A stretch of 64,000 nucleotides of DNA from Timema cristinae (taxonomy: Eukaryota; Arthropoda; Insecta; Phasmatodea; Timematidae): contig JBCFYV010009977.1 in assembly GCA_039000515.1 (NCBI GenBank), forward strand, positions 1 through 64,000. The letters run 5' to 3'. The position numbers and the translations under genes are program-made. Positions 12,560 through 23,254 of this stretch are shown here, one piece after another. The notes under the pieces are model-generated. The model had not been told where the DNA came from. It was given only the letters and a program-made list of their open reading frames with translations, and did no database searches. Within the stretch, counting starts at the first letter, position 1; every line of letters starts with the position of its first letter.

Positions 12560-12788
12560 CTGGTCTAAGGCATCACTATCACAATATACTATATCTATGT
12601 TGATGGAGATATTGGGGTTCAAATCCTGGTCGGGTGTACTAAGGGTGGTTTTCTATAAATGTTCTTCCATTCCCCCTCCACACAAATGTGGGTACACTTC
12701 CTCAAAATTCAACCTTCCTCGTCCCTAGCACATTAGTGTAACTCGTGTAGATGCGTATAACCCGAACGGGTAGTAAGAAGCTGTGCTA
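12560..12788 (+). mobile_element. SINE, main family
   Basis: The B-box region 'ggggttcaaatcctggtcgg' is followed by the conserved 'gtgtactaagggtggtttt' body, the 'cacaaatgtgggtacacttc' stretch and the end 'gcgtataacccgaacgggta'. The A-box end is diverged. Confidence 0.85.
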
Positions 12789-12799
12789 CATTGGTTATT

Positions 12800-12865
12800 T
12801 TTCGTGGTCTTGGGGGTAAAGTGCTCGCCTTACGACCCAATGTTCGTGAGCCCTAGTTAATTCAC
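12800..12865 (+). mobile_element. tRNA-like SINE head, family 3
   Basis: 'cgtggtcttgggggtaaagt' (A-box-like) is followed by 'tgttcgtgagcc' (decayed B-box). A clearer relative lies at 59,335-59,405 with 'tgttcgtgggtt'. It follows directly after the preceding SINE. The stems are too poor for a working tRNA. Confidence 0.5.
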
Positions 12866-12869
12866 TGCT

Positions 12870-14720
12870 TTAGATGGAAAAACCGAACAACAATGCAATA
12901 TAGCATTTTGTTTTCAAAATTGTAGAGTCTATGTTGTGTGAGTGACTCCCCTATGATTCCGGACTTTTCTAATACACCGTGATAAAAACTTAGTTATTTT
13001 ATTACAGTGATAGATGACACATCAATCATGAAGCTAAGTCAAACAGGGATGCCAACCATTAACGGATAAATTGTGTGTGTGTGTGGGGGGGGGGGGGGGG
13101 GGGAAGAAAGACGTTTGATGTTATGACCATGAACCAGCATTTTCCATTCAAACAAGCTATAAATTAAATAAACTAGTACTATATTCACTTATACTTGGTT
13201 TACCTTGCCAAGTTGCAAGAGAGATGGTCGTGAAGATAAACCAAACCAGTTCAGTACTTCATAGCGCCGTGAGGTAGATTGGGTTGGCTAACCTGACATG
13301 CAGGTATGTTATTTATGTAGGCCTACTCTACATACTTATTATATAGCTTAATAAATTGAGTTCGAGAGTGACTTAAATACACTGCTTTTAATAATATAAA
13401 TCAGATCCTGGATTGCTGTTTTAATCTATTGCTTGGATTACGCTACTATTAAGAGTATGCTATTATGAATATTTTATTTCTTTTAATAATGAAAAACAAT
13501 ATTTCAAAACTATGAATTGACTTATAGAGAGGAGTAACTACCGCGAGATTTTGAATCAAATTGTTATCTCTTCAAACGACCTACCAACAAATAATGACTC
13601 ATAAAAGAAACACAACAGCCGGTTCCCGTTGGTTAATTTATTTATTAGCGTTAAAGGAAAACATTAGTTTCACCTATTATACATTTTTAAGCTCTGCTGA
13701 GAATCGAATCCTAAATAATTAGATCAATAGGCAATTTTGTTTTAAGCTTTACGACACAAAAAAATCTCCAATATAATGAATTAAGAAATAAGATCTTGAA
13801 CAAAGCCTATCAAGAGCCAACCTAAAGCTGTACCTATGTGAAACCAAGCTAGAGATTTGGGTTAAGATTAATCAGACATTAATCACATGTTTTTTTTACA
13901 TGTTTAAAATGATTAAAATAATATAACAACGGTAGAGAATTGGGTTCATGTTCTAGTTAATAACCTATATGGAATGAAATTTACTATAAAATACGTTCAG
14001 CCTTTTGAATTATAATTTATTTACGTACCCTTAAACATAATCAAAACCGAGATTCAACAAAGTAAAATACATGTTTTTATTCACAAATTGTATCTCTCAA
14101 TAAGATACAAATGATGTATATTAAATTATATTTATTCAGACTGAAACTTAATTTCACTCTAAGAAGCTATTCTTTATCTCGCATATGTATTGTGTTTATT
14201 TTGTTCTTGCTATTATTACTGTTAAAGTGTTCGAGAGATATAATACAACAGAGTATAATTTTTTTTTCACATTTATTTACTATTTCAATTAATATAAACA
14301 TAAATGAAGATCTCGAATTTCTTAAAAATTAAATTGTAAACATAAGGAAACATGTAAATAGATATGTCTTACAGGGTATACAAATTTGATCATTTTTAAT
14401 GGGTCAACTTGATGTTCTATGCCCATAATTGTTTAGCCACCCAGAGGTCTTATAGATGAGTATAATCATTATTTTAGCTCTTTTCGGCTTTGAACTAGTC
14501 CAGAACATTCCTGGAATCTCTTTAAAGATTCTATGCGTTTCAATTTCTTTATTTTTAATGATGAAAAGAGTGAATCTTAAATAATATGGTAGTTTCGTCT
14601 TTGAAAAGTGAATATCCTACGTTTCCACGGTGGCGAGGTAGAACCGTAATATTTACTTGAGTTGGGAGGGAAAATTAAATTCCCACTATGAAATTCAGCA
14701 AACTTTCTTCAATGAGCCCA
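12870..14720. other. AT-rich stretch, no gene seen
   Basis: It contains a (GT)n-poly(G) tract at 13,073-13,103 (19 G in a row) and otherwise plain AT-rich sequence. The 73-codon open frame at 14,111-14,332 is mostly I, L, F and N, as expected by chance from A/T-rich DNA. Confidence 0.5.
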
Positions 14721-14942
14721 TCATCCGAGGCGTCACCCTAGCGTTTTATCGGACTGCTGTTGATGGGAAGACGGGGGTTTGAGTTCCGGTTGGGTGCACT
14801 GACGGTTTTTTTTTTTTCTTAACTGGTTTTCCACTCTTGATTCATAATAATGGAGATGTATTGCTTCGAAATTATTTTGTAATCTGCTTTGACCCCTATT
14901 ACGTATGTGGATATCACCAACAGGTGGTAAAACGCGGTGCTT
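14721..14942 (+). mobile_element. SINE, main family (degenerate)
   Basis: A tRNA-like head with B-box-like 'gggggtttgagttccggttg', then 'ggtgcactgacgg', a poly(T) run, 'aactggttttccactcttga', and a decayed end 'ggtggtaaaacgcggtgct'. The CCCGAACGGG hairpin is lost. Confidence 0.7.
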
Positions 14943-14944
14943 TT

Positions 14945-16035
14945 GTTACTGTTAATTTAATAAATCAAGTTAATACTGTATACATATTCACGGATTTTAT
15001 GTATAATAATCAGCACCTTCTGGTTAAAGTGATAAATCTCACGTTTGTGCAAGTTTGAACCTGTCTGATTCATACGTGACGTCTGTTGTGAGTATCAATT
15101 GAAGTCCAACTTTAATTGAGTGCGGACGCGTGGCGTTATCGTGATATGGAATTTGTTCATTTAACCCAACCTAACCTAACCTAGCCTAACCTTCAGGATA
15201 TTCTAATAGAAATATCACTTCAGCAAAAACAGGTTTTGTTGTAATGTAAAATAACTGGTTAAAATAATAAACCACATTAACCACAAATATCAGCTACTTT
15301 GGAAAATAACTGGTCATTATGCATAGTAATTAATTTATTACTTTAAAGATAACACATTCAAAAATAATCCTCAATATTATTACGAAATATTAGCGCCAAC
15401 CTTTATGGACCCCTAACTTAAGACAGATTTTCAGTAGTATTTTCATCTTTCTCATTTTTTGAATTTTGCCTTATTCAATATAAATCAATTCTAATTTTGT
15501 TGAAAAAGTAATGAAATTAGATTGAACATTGATTACAGATTTTACAAAAAATTGCGTCTTCCAATTTTTCATATTCCACCAAAGGGTATGTTTTCAGCCA
15601 GTGACGCATTTTCTTTGCTTTAACTATGTCTTTTTCTCTCAGTAGTTTGTGGTGGAGATCGTCCGTGTAGAAGTTTCAATCCTATGCCTATAAAGTTTGT
15701 TTTTGAACTAGGTGATAACACTGCTCCACTTTCGCTTAAGGGTTATTGTTTTTTTTTTTTATAAGCTCATAGTCATAGCTTGCAGCCTTTGATACTCAAG
15801 AGCATGCAAGGATGACGTAAGCCTAAGCAATCGTACTCTTAATTGTTATATATCAGTAGTTGTACACGCTCATCAGGTCCTCTTTTTAAAACAAGAGATT
15901 GTTTTCCCAGTTAGCACAACACAGTGGATTGACATAAACGGTAATTCAGGGGAAAACACCCCACTTTTGTTATCAAAAGAGGGGCTGGTAAGGACGCCAG
16001 TTTGTTAACGATGTGCACAGGCTGCTAGGGACAGA
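14945..16035. other. Unassigned stretch with a short AACCT-type tract
   Basis: No gene seen. The tract at 15,161-15,192 reads 'taacccaacctaacctaacc' and then 'tagcctaacctt', a short impure run of the arthropod-type TTAGG telomere repeat. The rest is AT-rich. Confidence 0.5.
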
Positions 16036-16070
16036 TATAGAGCGTAGGGATGGGTTGTGAAATCACAACC

Positions 16071-16549
16071 TGCTCCTTTGTCACTGCTCCTCTTACGTCA
16101 CATTCACATAGGGATGGGAAAAACTGCTCCTTTAGTGGAGCAGGAGCAATCTGTTACTGCTCCACCACTGGACCTGTTCCTTTTACCTGCTCCTTTGTCA
16201 CTGCTCCTCTTACGTCACATTCACATAGGGATGGGAAAAACTGCTCCTTTAGTGGAGCAGGAGCAATCTGTTACTGCTCCACCACTGGACCTGTTCCTTT
16301 TACCTGCTCCTTTGTCACTGCTCCTCTTACGTCACATTCACATAGGGATGGGAAAAACTGCTCCTTTAGTGGAGCAGGAGCAATCTGTTACTGCTCCACC
16401 ACTGGACCTGTTCCTTTTACCTGCTCCTTTGTCACTGCTCCTCTTACGTCACATTCACATAGGGATGGGAAAAACTGCTCCTTTAGTGGAGCAGGAGCAA
16501 TCTGTTACTGCTCCACCGCTGGACCTGTTCCTTTTACCTGCTCCTTTTT
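16071..16549 (+). repeat. 117-bp tandem repeat, four near-identical units
   Basis: Four head-to-tail units of exactly 117 bp ('gggatggg' at 16,111, 16,228, 16,345 and 16,462) plus a partial fifth. The only difference I noticed is one base in the fourth unit (CCGCTGG for CCACTGG). Because 117 is a multiple of three, two frames stay open (16,050-16,580 and 16,057-16,689) and give repetitive peptides. I regard these as by-products, not genes. Each unit contains 'gggatgggaaaaactgctcc', typical of hAT terminal sequences. Confidence 0.95.
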
Positions 16550-17081
16550 GTCACAGTCACTATATTCGAACTACTCCTAGCCTAGTAGCAGTTATCACGT
16601 TTCTTGCTTGTGCCGGCACAGCAACAGCACAATTCTTTGGCCAAGTGCCTAGGGGTAGAAATGTAAATGTCGAACGAGATAAGAACTGAGTTGTTGTGCG
16701 CATGCGTGAATACGGAATAAGTATTTTGTTTCCATTACACCATCTAGAAAAACTATAAAATATTACACTTAAAAGAACATTTTAACGTTGGTGTCTATAC
16801 TAACTTAATCTAAATTTAACGGTGATGTGTTCAGGACAATGCTAATTTCTAAGCTAGTTTATTTGTCAACGTTAAAACTTGTCTGCTTGAATGGGCATGT
16901 GTAGCTGTTCAAAGAGTGGTTTCGTATTCAGCATTCGCGCATGCGCACCATGTACACTTGTATTGTTATTTTTCTTCTTTCTTGCTCTTTCACTTTGCCG
17001 GATCTACGCTCCTTTCGGACAAGCTTGCTGTATTGTAATCTGGTTTGATCTTTTCGTTTAATAGCATAGGATCCCTCTTCG

Positions 17082-17330
17082 ATGGCCGTTTGGTCTAACC
17101 TGCTGCTCTTTTAGACTAGACTGTCGAAGATGTAGAGATCAAGGTTCTAATCTCAGTCGGGTGTACTGAGGGTGGTTTTTATAACATGGTTTTCCACTCT
17201 CTCTCTACAAGCAAATGTGGTTACACTTTCTAGCTTCCTATATATATAAAACTTAACAAATTCTTTAAAACCACTAGCGTAATTAGTACATGATCATATA
17301 ACCTGAACGGTTAGTAAGATACAATGCTAA
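17082..17330 (+). mobile_element. SINE, main family
   Basis: Head 'atggccgtttggtctaacct' (A-box), B-box 'aaggttctaatctcagtcgg', body 'gtgtactgagggtggttttt', and end 'ataacctgaacggttagtaa' then 'gatacaatgct'. It is diverged, lying inside the hAT element. Confidence 0.85.
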
Positions 17331-17401
17331 ATTATTTTTTTAAATATAGCATAGGTAGTTATTTTAATATCATGGAAAAAGTATGGGATTATAACGTAAG
17401 A

Positions 17402-17407
<6 letters not shown>

Positions 17408-17437
<30 letters not shown>
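17408..17437. repeat. (GA)n microsatellite
   Basis: About 15 GA dinucleotides. Confidence 0.95.
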
Positions 17438-17442
<5 letters not shown>

Positions 17443-18239
17443 GATGGGGCTGGAGAGTGAAGGGGCAAATGTTCAGGTAAGCGAAGGTCAAAGGAGGCAG
17501 AACTTTTGCTAATTTTTTTCAACATGCTAATTTATTTTGACTTTACTAATTACTAAAGGTTAGTATAATATTCAGAGTTATATTTACATTGTACATTGTA
17601 ATTATAACAAAGAGGTGAGAACCTAAAAAGTATATTTAGAATTTACAATAATAACATGTTTATGAAATTACTCAGATTAGAAATGGGAGTTGAAACTAGA
17701 ACGTTAGAGGGGTGGGGTAGGTTGACCGGAGAAGGGGAATAAAACTTCTAGGGAAAGTTCTAACTCGTGCTTTCCCCATTGCCTATCCGTATATGTATAG
17801 TATGATTCTAGTAAGAATAAACCTTTACAAAATGCAAACATATTTGTTTGCAGTCAACATTAATAACATTTTATTATATTATTAGTGATATTTTATAGGT
17901 AATTATAATGTATACCAAAGGTGGCAGCTGCAGCTGCTGATTGGTTGTATGAAAATGGTTTTAGTAAATTTTCTAACAAATCATATAAAAAAGTTTATTC
18001 CTGTCAGAATTTGACGTCAATTAAATAGGTTTACAATATCTCTCTGGAAAATATATGCCTGACCAAAAACTCCCCTAACGGCTGTGTGTGTGTGTATATG
18101 TATATATATATGAGGTTACTTTTTCTAATATTACGATAACTGTTCAAGTATTTTGCTAAACATATTTTTACACTAGTCACTTTTCCACAGAGTTAATTAT
18201 TATCCATAGAAGTTTTTTAAAAAAATACTATTTTTCAGT

Positions 18240-20225
18240 GAATTTAGCATTGCAATTTATAAAGATAAGCTGTTTCACTTTTTCGGATGACAATCTAGTA
18301 CGTCTCTCATTTAATATTTGGCCAGTTTTTGAAAATAAACGTTCACAAGGAAACTGACGTCGCCACAGTGCCAAATTTTTCTCTGACCACTTCACTTAAA
18401 TAAGGATAATTATATTTGTGTTCCAGCCACCATTTGAGAGGATCTTCATTTCGAGGAAGCACATCATCTTCTAAATAGCGTTGTACTTCTATAATAGCTC
18501 TTGATTGTGCGGCCCCACTTGATTTTACAGACGCAACTTTTGTGTCCGAGTTGCTCCAAATAGACAGCTCTGCAGAAACATCTTTATCACTATCTCTTCC
18601 TTTGTCTATGTATGGCATCTGATTTGCAGGACAATTATTTTTCAATTTGTTTGCAACAATATTTGTAACCAATCTTTTGGCTTGCTCAGCTACGTTCTCA
18701 GTAAAGGCAATATTTTTTAAAACGAGGGTCTAGAAATGTAGATACCAATAAAGTATTACTTTGCTCTACATTTCCAAATCTTTCTGAAATACCGGTTTTG
18801 AGTGCTACAATCAAATTTTAGCCGTTTCTGAGAAATCCTGTTGAAGTAGATGGTGGTTCACGTCATCGAGGCCTTTTGTTAAAATTATTACAAGCGAGGC
18901 TGTTACGTAACGCTCTCCATTGATTATTTTAGTAACACTTTCGAATGGTTTGAGCATCTTTACCACTTCTCTTGCTACATTCCAGTCCTCTGTGGTTAAG
19001 ACTGGTAAGTCTTTTGTCAACCAATGCCACCGTAGTCCGGACAACATCCTCTAGCTCAACAAATCTTTCAATCATATAAAATGTGGAGTTCCACCTAGTG
19101 CAAACATCTTGAATTAATTTTTTTGGTTCCTTGCCACAATTTTTTGAAAATTCTGTAAACTTGTAATTAAATATTGCACTTCTCTTAAAAAATGTTACAA
19201 TAGTTTTAATTTTTTCTATAAGGTTCAATTAGTTTCAAACCGTTCTGAACAATTAAATTGATTGTGTGCGCAAAGCAACCAAAATGTTTCCAATGTAACT
19301 CATATTGGATTGCGTTTTTAATGTTGGATGCATTATCCGAAACCACCAATAAAATTTTGCTTCAATTCCCATGAACAGGCTATGCGCTTTAGCTCAGTGG
19401 CTAAATTTGCGCTAGTATGCGTCTCATTAAATGAGTGGCATTCCAATAAAATTGATTGGATTTCAAATTTTGAATCAATGAAGTGAGCTGTGACAGCTAA
19501 ATAGCTTTCATTATTGAGGGATGTCCAACAGTCAGTAGTAATGGTAACAGAAGTTATGTCCTTTACACTTTCCTTAACACCAACGAGAGTTTTTTCATAA
19601 AGAGCTGGAAGCATAGATTGGGTTATTGTCTTTCTACTTGGAAGAACATAGGATGGATTTAGAGCAGATATGAAAGAGCAAATCCGATATCCTCAACTAA
19701 TGAAAATGGCTGAAAGTTTGTGTGAATAAACTCATAAGACAGTCATCAAGTTTTCTTTTTGTACTTACCCCTATTTTTCTGTGAAGATAAGGAATAATGC
19801 TGTTTTTCTCTTTGTCCTTAGTAGAGATTGATTGTAAAACTGCGTTGTGGTTCAGAATGATGATGTGATTTTGTAGTGAGCTTTTGAAGTTTAGAACAAG
19901 AAACTATAGGTTCATTTTCGGTACTTGTAGACTCTAAAGGTAGGACTTCCAATTTGTCAGGCTCATCAGTGGTCAAAATAATCGGTATGAGACGTGCTAA
20001 TATTTTCTGGTCGAGGAGCATATTTACCGGGTGAGTCAGTATGATTGAGATTAATTAATGGATGTTTGCGTACTATGTGCTTTTTTTAAGTTAGACACCG
20101 ATGTTTTATAAGAAATTATTTGTTTACATATATCACACTTAGCCCTGGAATCATTAACCACTAAAAAAAAATTCCAAACTGGTGCAGTTTTTCTATTTTT
20201 TACGTCAGCTTTCATTTTGATTATA
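18240..20225 (-). pseudogene. BED-finger hAT transposase, frameshifted
   Basis: This enzyme family cuts and pastes its own transposon. Reading the minus strand downward: a BED-type zinc finger (20,220-20,080: PVWNFF...AKCDICKQ); the first catalytic region TSVTITTDCWTSLNNESY (~19,540); VVSDNASNI followed by CFAHTINL (19,345-19,240), the second acidic residue and the C-x2-H motif of hAT enzymes; CTRWNSTFYMIERF (~19,080); INGERYVTASLVI (~18,910); and the C-terminal dimerisation domain with DPLKWWLEHKYNYPYLSEV (~18,440-18,400) and ERLFSKTGQILNERRTRLS (~18,340-18,280). The full span suits a ~650-residue ZBED-like protein. At least five frame shifts or stops break it, for example after the BED finger and before ERLFSK, so it is inactive as read. 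It lies between the inverted ends of the 16.04-22.83-kb element. Confidence 0.92.
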
Positions 20226-20526
20226 GTTTAAATGATTAATGGTCCAACAGTTAAAAAACTAGACCCACAAAATTAAAAAGAAAACGGTAAACTAATCAAC
20301 AAAATGAATATGACACTACACTAATATACCAGTACTGACACTGTTACTGCAATCTTGTAAGTTGTAACTGTTATATGTCCAGACAGGGAAAAGGAGGGAT
20401 TGGTTGAAGTATCTAACAAGTCAGCTTTTTTTAATACTGTCAAAATGTTTGGCATTGCAGGACTTGGAGGGTCTTATCTCGTTCCATGTGCTAAGAACAA
20501 TAAGGCTATTGTACTGTCTTCTAACC

Positions 20527-20750
20527 CGCCTCGGTGACGTAGTTGGCTAACGCGCTTGTCGTGTTGAGCTCGACTGCTGAGGACGGGAAGATCGAGGTTC
20601 GAATCTCGTTCGGGTGAACTGGGGGTGGTTTTTCCTAAATGGTTTTCCACTCTACCTCCATGCAAATGCGGGTCCACTTCCCAATTCCTAATCCATTAGT
20701 GTAATTAGTACTAAAAGCGTATAATCCGAAAGGGTAGTAAGACGCGGTGC

Positions 20751-20790
<40 letters not shown>
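20527..20790 (+). mobile_element. SINE, main family, full length with (TTA)n tail
   Basis: Near-complete copy: 'gcctcggtgacgtagttggc' (A-box region), 'gaggttcgaatctcg' (B-box), 'gggtgaactgggggtggttt', 'ccactctacctccatgcaaa', then 'gcgtataatccgaaagggta' and 'gtaagacgcggtgct', followed by ~13 TTA repeats. The tRNA-like head would supply an internal RNA polymerase III promoter. It is inserted inside the hAT element, downstream of the transposase (that is, upstream on the plus strand of 22.8 kb), so it is younger than the hAT. Confidence 0.93.
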
Positions 20791-21057
20791 TTTATTCTAT
20801 ATCACCTTTAGCAAGATTATCTATAGTGAGATTCTGGTAGGAAGACCAGTAATTGACAGTCACAAACACTAGTAAAACTTCTTTCATATATTCATAGCTT
20901 AAGTCATGTGATTTGCATTTTTAACTTTTGATAGATACTATCAATACCTATAAAATAACAATAATTAATTATAATGCTTTCAATGTTGACCCCAAAAAAT
21001 TATGTTTGAACTTTCTAGAACTATTCTTCCTACCAGAATTATATTATGGCTTTTTTA

Positions 21058-21265
21058 TACCACGTCTTACTTACTGCCCATCTGGTTTATACGTATATGT
21101 ACTAATTACGCTAATGTGTTAGGAATAGTGATGGTTGATTTTAGAGAAAGTGCACTCGCATTTGTGTGGAGTAAGAGTGGAAAACAATCAGGGGAAAAAA
21201 CCCCAGTTCACCAGACCAAGATTGAACCCCAACCTCCCTGACATCAGCAGTCTAGTCTATTGCGA
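21058..21265 (-). mobile_element. SINE, main family
   Basis: Minus-strand copy from the end block ('accacgtcttacttactgcc') to the B-box complement ('ccaagattgaaccccaacct'). More diverged than its neighbour at 21,367. Confidence 0.85.
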
Positions 21266-21366
21266 AAGTAGCATGCCTATAAACGAAGCGGGTATCAGCT
21301 TTAATACAAGTATATTGCTCTTGATACCATACTGCACGCATTCTATTAATGATACTTTTTATGTTT

Positions 21367-21610
21367 AGCACCGCGTCTTACTACCCGTTCGGGTTATACG
21401 CTTTAAGTACTAATTACTCTAATGGATTAGGAATTGGGAAGGTTGAATTAGAGGAAGTGAACCCGCATTTGCGTGGAGGGAGAGTGGAAAACCATTTAGG
21501 AAAAACCACCCCCAGTTCACCCGAACGAGATTCGAGCCTCGATCTCCCCCGTCCTCAGCAGTAGAGCTTAACACGACAAGCGCGTTAGCCAACTACGTCA
21601 CAGAGGTGGG
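21367..21610 (-). mobile_element. SINE, main family, full length
   Basis: It starts with 'agcaccgcgtcttactaccc' and 'gttcgggttatacgc', passes 'gaacccgcatttgcgtggag' and 'gagattcgagcctcgatctc', and ends with 'gcgttagccaactacgtcac', the complement of the A-box head. Very similar to the plus-strand copy at 20,527; the two lie in inverted orientation ~600 bp apart. Confidence 0.93.
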
Positions 21611-21781
21611 TGATACGTTTTATGACTTGTATCACCCTGCCCCCATACATACACATACACATTGACTCAGAGAGGGAGATGTTTCCCCTGGTGGTTACGT
21701 CCTTGATGCCATCAAACTTTATATTATACCCTATCACTAAATAAGCATTTTGAATCCCACTCCATCAATGTTTTATAAGCA

Positions 21782-21978
21782 ACCTGTCTTAGCACCCACT
21801 CGAGTTACACGCTAATTTGCTAGGGACAGAGAAGGTTGAACTTATAGGTAATGTAGCCACATTTGTGTGAAGATAAAATGAAAAACCATTTAGTAGAAAC
21901 CACTCTCATTAGGCCTACAACCAACCAAGATTAAACCTAGAACTCTCCGTCATTGACAGCCCAGAGAGTGAGAGTGCG
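21782..21978 (-). mobile_element. SINE, main family (degenerate)
   Basis: 'acctgtcttagcacccactc' then 'gagttacacgc', 'ccacatttgtgtgaag', 'aaaaccatttagtagaaacc' and 'accaagattaaacctagaac'. This is the fourth SINE within ~1.5 kb. Confidence 0.75.
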
Positions 21979-22339
21979 AGAGTGACGCCAGGGACTAGGG
22001 GTCGGCAGCTTTTTTGATATCCTGGGTCTTATGGGGTTAAGAGAATTGTTGAGTTGATGTGAAAAATTCCAGCTTTAAATTTCTCATGTAGTAATTAGTT
22101 ATTAAGTTTATTAATAGAACACAATTGCCTTAAGCCATTTTATCACTAAGCGGGTTCCATCAATGTTCATCATTAATGTATGCAATATATTGTGAGAATA
22201 CATCACCTACTTTGCTTGTATTATGGAAATAGCGTTTTGTACTATGAAATATTTCACCTTCAAAACTCATTTGTGATTCCCCAAACCAACTCTAAATTAG
22301 ACCTATAATAGATAAGTAAGGTTGCGTTGTGAAAAGAAT

Positions 22340-22545
22340 ACACCTCCTTTCCACTGTACGGCTGCTCCAAAATTACCCCCGGAGCATAAAGGAACAAGGT
22401 TGCTCCGGACCTGTTCCAGCGCTGTCTGTGACAGACCAGAAAGTTTACTCCGAACCTGTTCCAGCGCTGTCTGACAGAGACGAGGAGCAAATTTACTCCG
22501 GACCTGTTCCAGCGCTGTCTGTGACAGAGAGACGAGGAGGAATGC
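22340..22545 (+). repeat. Right subterminal minisatellite of the hAT element
   Basis: Three ~55-60-bp units, each with 'ctccggacctgttccagcgc' or a close variant, then 'tgtctgtgacag'. 'ggacctgttcc' is also present in every 117-bp unit at the left end. These units account for the open frames on both strands here. Confidence 0.8.
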
Positions 22546-23154
22546 CAATTGCCAAGCGTTGATAAACACGTCTTCTATTACGTAACTACTTTGTGCTACC
22601 ATCTACCGGATAACTTGTAGCAATGCAGCCTTGACAGTAAAAGCTCGGAGAAAACTAATGGGAATACAATACAGTACATAGGGGTGGAGTAATAGGTGGA
22701 ACGTTTCAAATGGGCCTGTGACAAGAAGGAATAGCTCCTTTCGTCTGTCAGGAGCAGACTGTGAATGTGACGTCAGAGGAGCAGTGACAAAGGCGCAGGT
22801 TGTGATTTCACAATCCATCCCTACTCTCTACCCCCAAAACTGAAAAGGAGGTCCACTATAGCGCACACTTAAGAATGAGGTTTACATTCAAATAACTTTG
22901 AAATGACCTTCAAATTTAAAGGCAAATTGTAACTGGTGGTTAGGTAGTTTCTGCCTCGAAAGGTCTCAGTCCCCACCCACCCCGATGCTCCTAGTATTGG
23001 GAACAACCAAATAGAGAGAGAGATATAGAGAATGATTTGGGTGGGACATGCAACCTCGGAAATCAGCTACAGTTTATTAGTTTCTCGGAAACACCTGGGA
23101 TCTCTTTCTTTTTTCTTGAGGATAGTAATTCCGTTCGTTGACTGTGCGCGTGTG

Positions 23155-23158
<4 letters not shown>

Positions 23159-23242
<84 letters not shown>
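23159..23242. repeat. (TA)n-(CA)n compound microsatellite
   Basis: About 26 TA units followed by ~14 CA units, immediately upstream of the dispersed repeat block that starts near 23,255. Confidence 0.96.
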
Positions 23243-23254
23243 AGAAGTCACCAG

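Larger units (their letters stand above)
16038..22830 (-). mobile_element. Candidate full-length hAT transposon, ~6.8 kb
   Basis: The left end (16,038 onward) reads 'tagagcgtagggatgggttg' then 'tgaaatcacaacctg', 'ctcctttgtcactgctcctc' and 'acgtcacattcaca'. The right end, read inward on the minus strand from 22,830, reads 'tagagagtagggatggattg' and then the same series with few changes. The two ends are therefore ~70-bp inverted repeats. Between them lies a hAT transposase pseudogene on the minus strand. Subterminal minisatellites rich in 'gctcc' and 'cctgttcc' lie inside both ends. Four SINEs (20.5-22.0 kb) and one at 17.1 kb inflate the length. I could not find a matching 8-bp target-site duplication, so the exact outer boundary is unsure. 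Confidence 0.72.

Noticed and set aside
16050..16689. Two overlapping open frames of 176 and 210 codons encoding repetitive peptides
   Set aside because: They exist only because the tandem unit is 117 bp, a multiple of three. They lie in the subterminal array of a hAT element, and no known repetitive protein matches.
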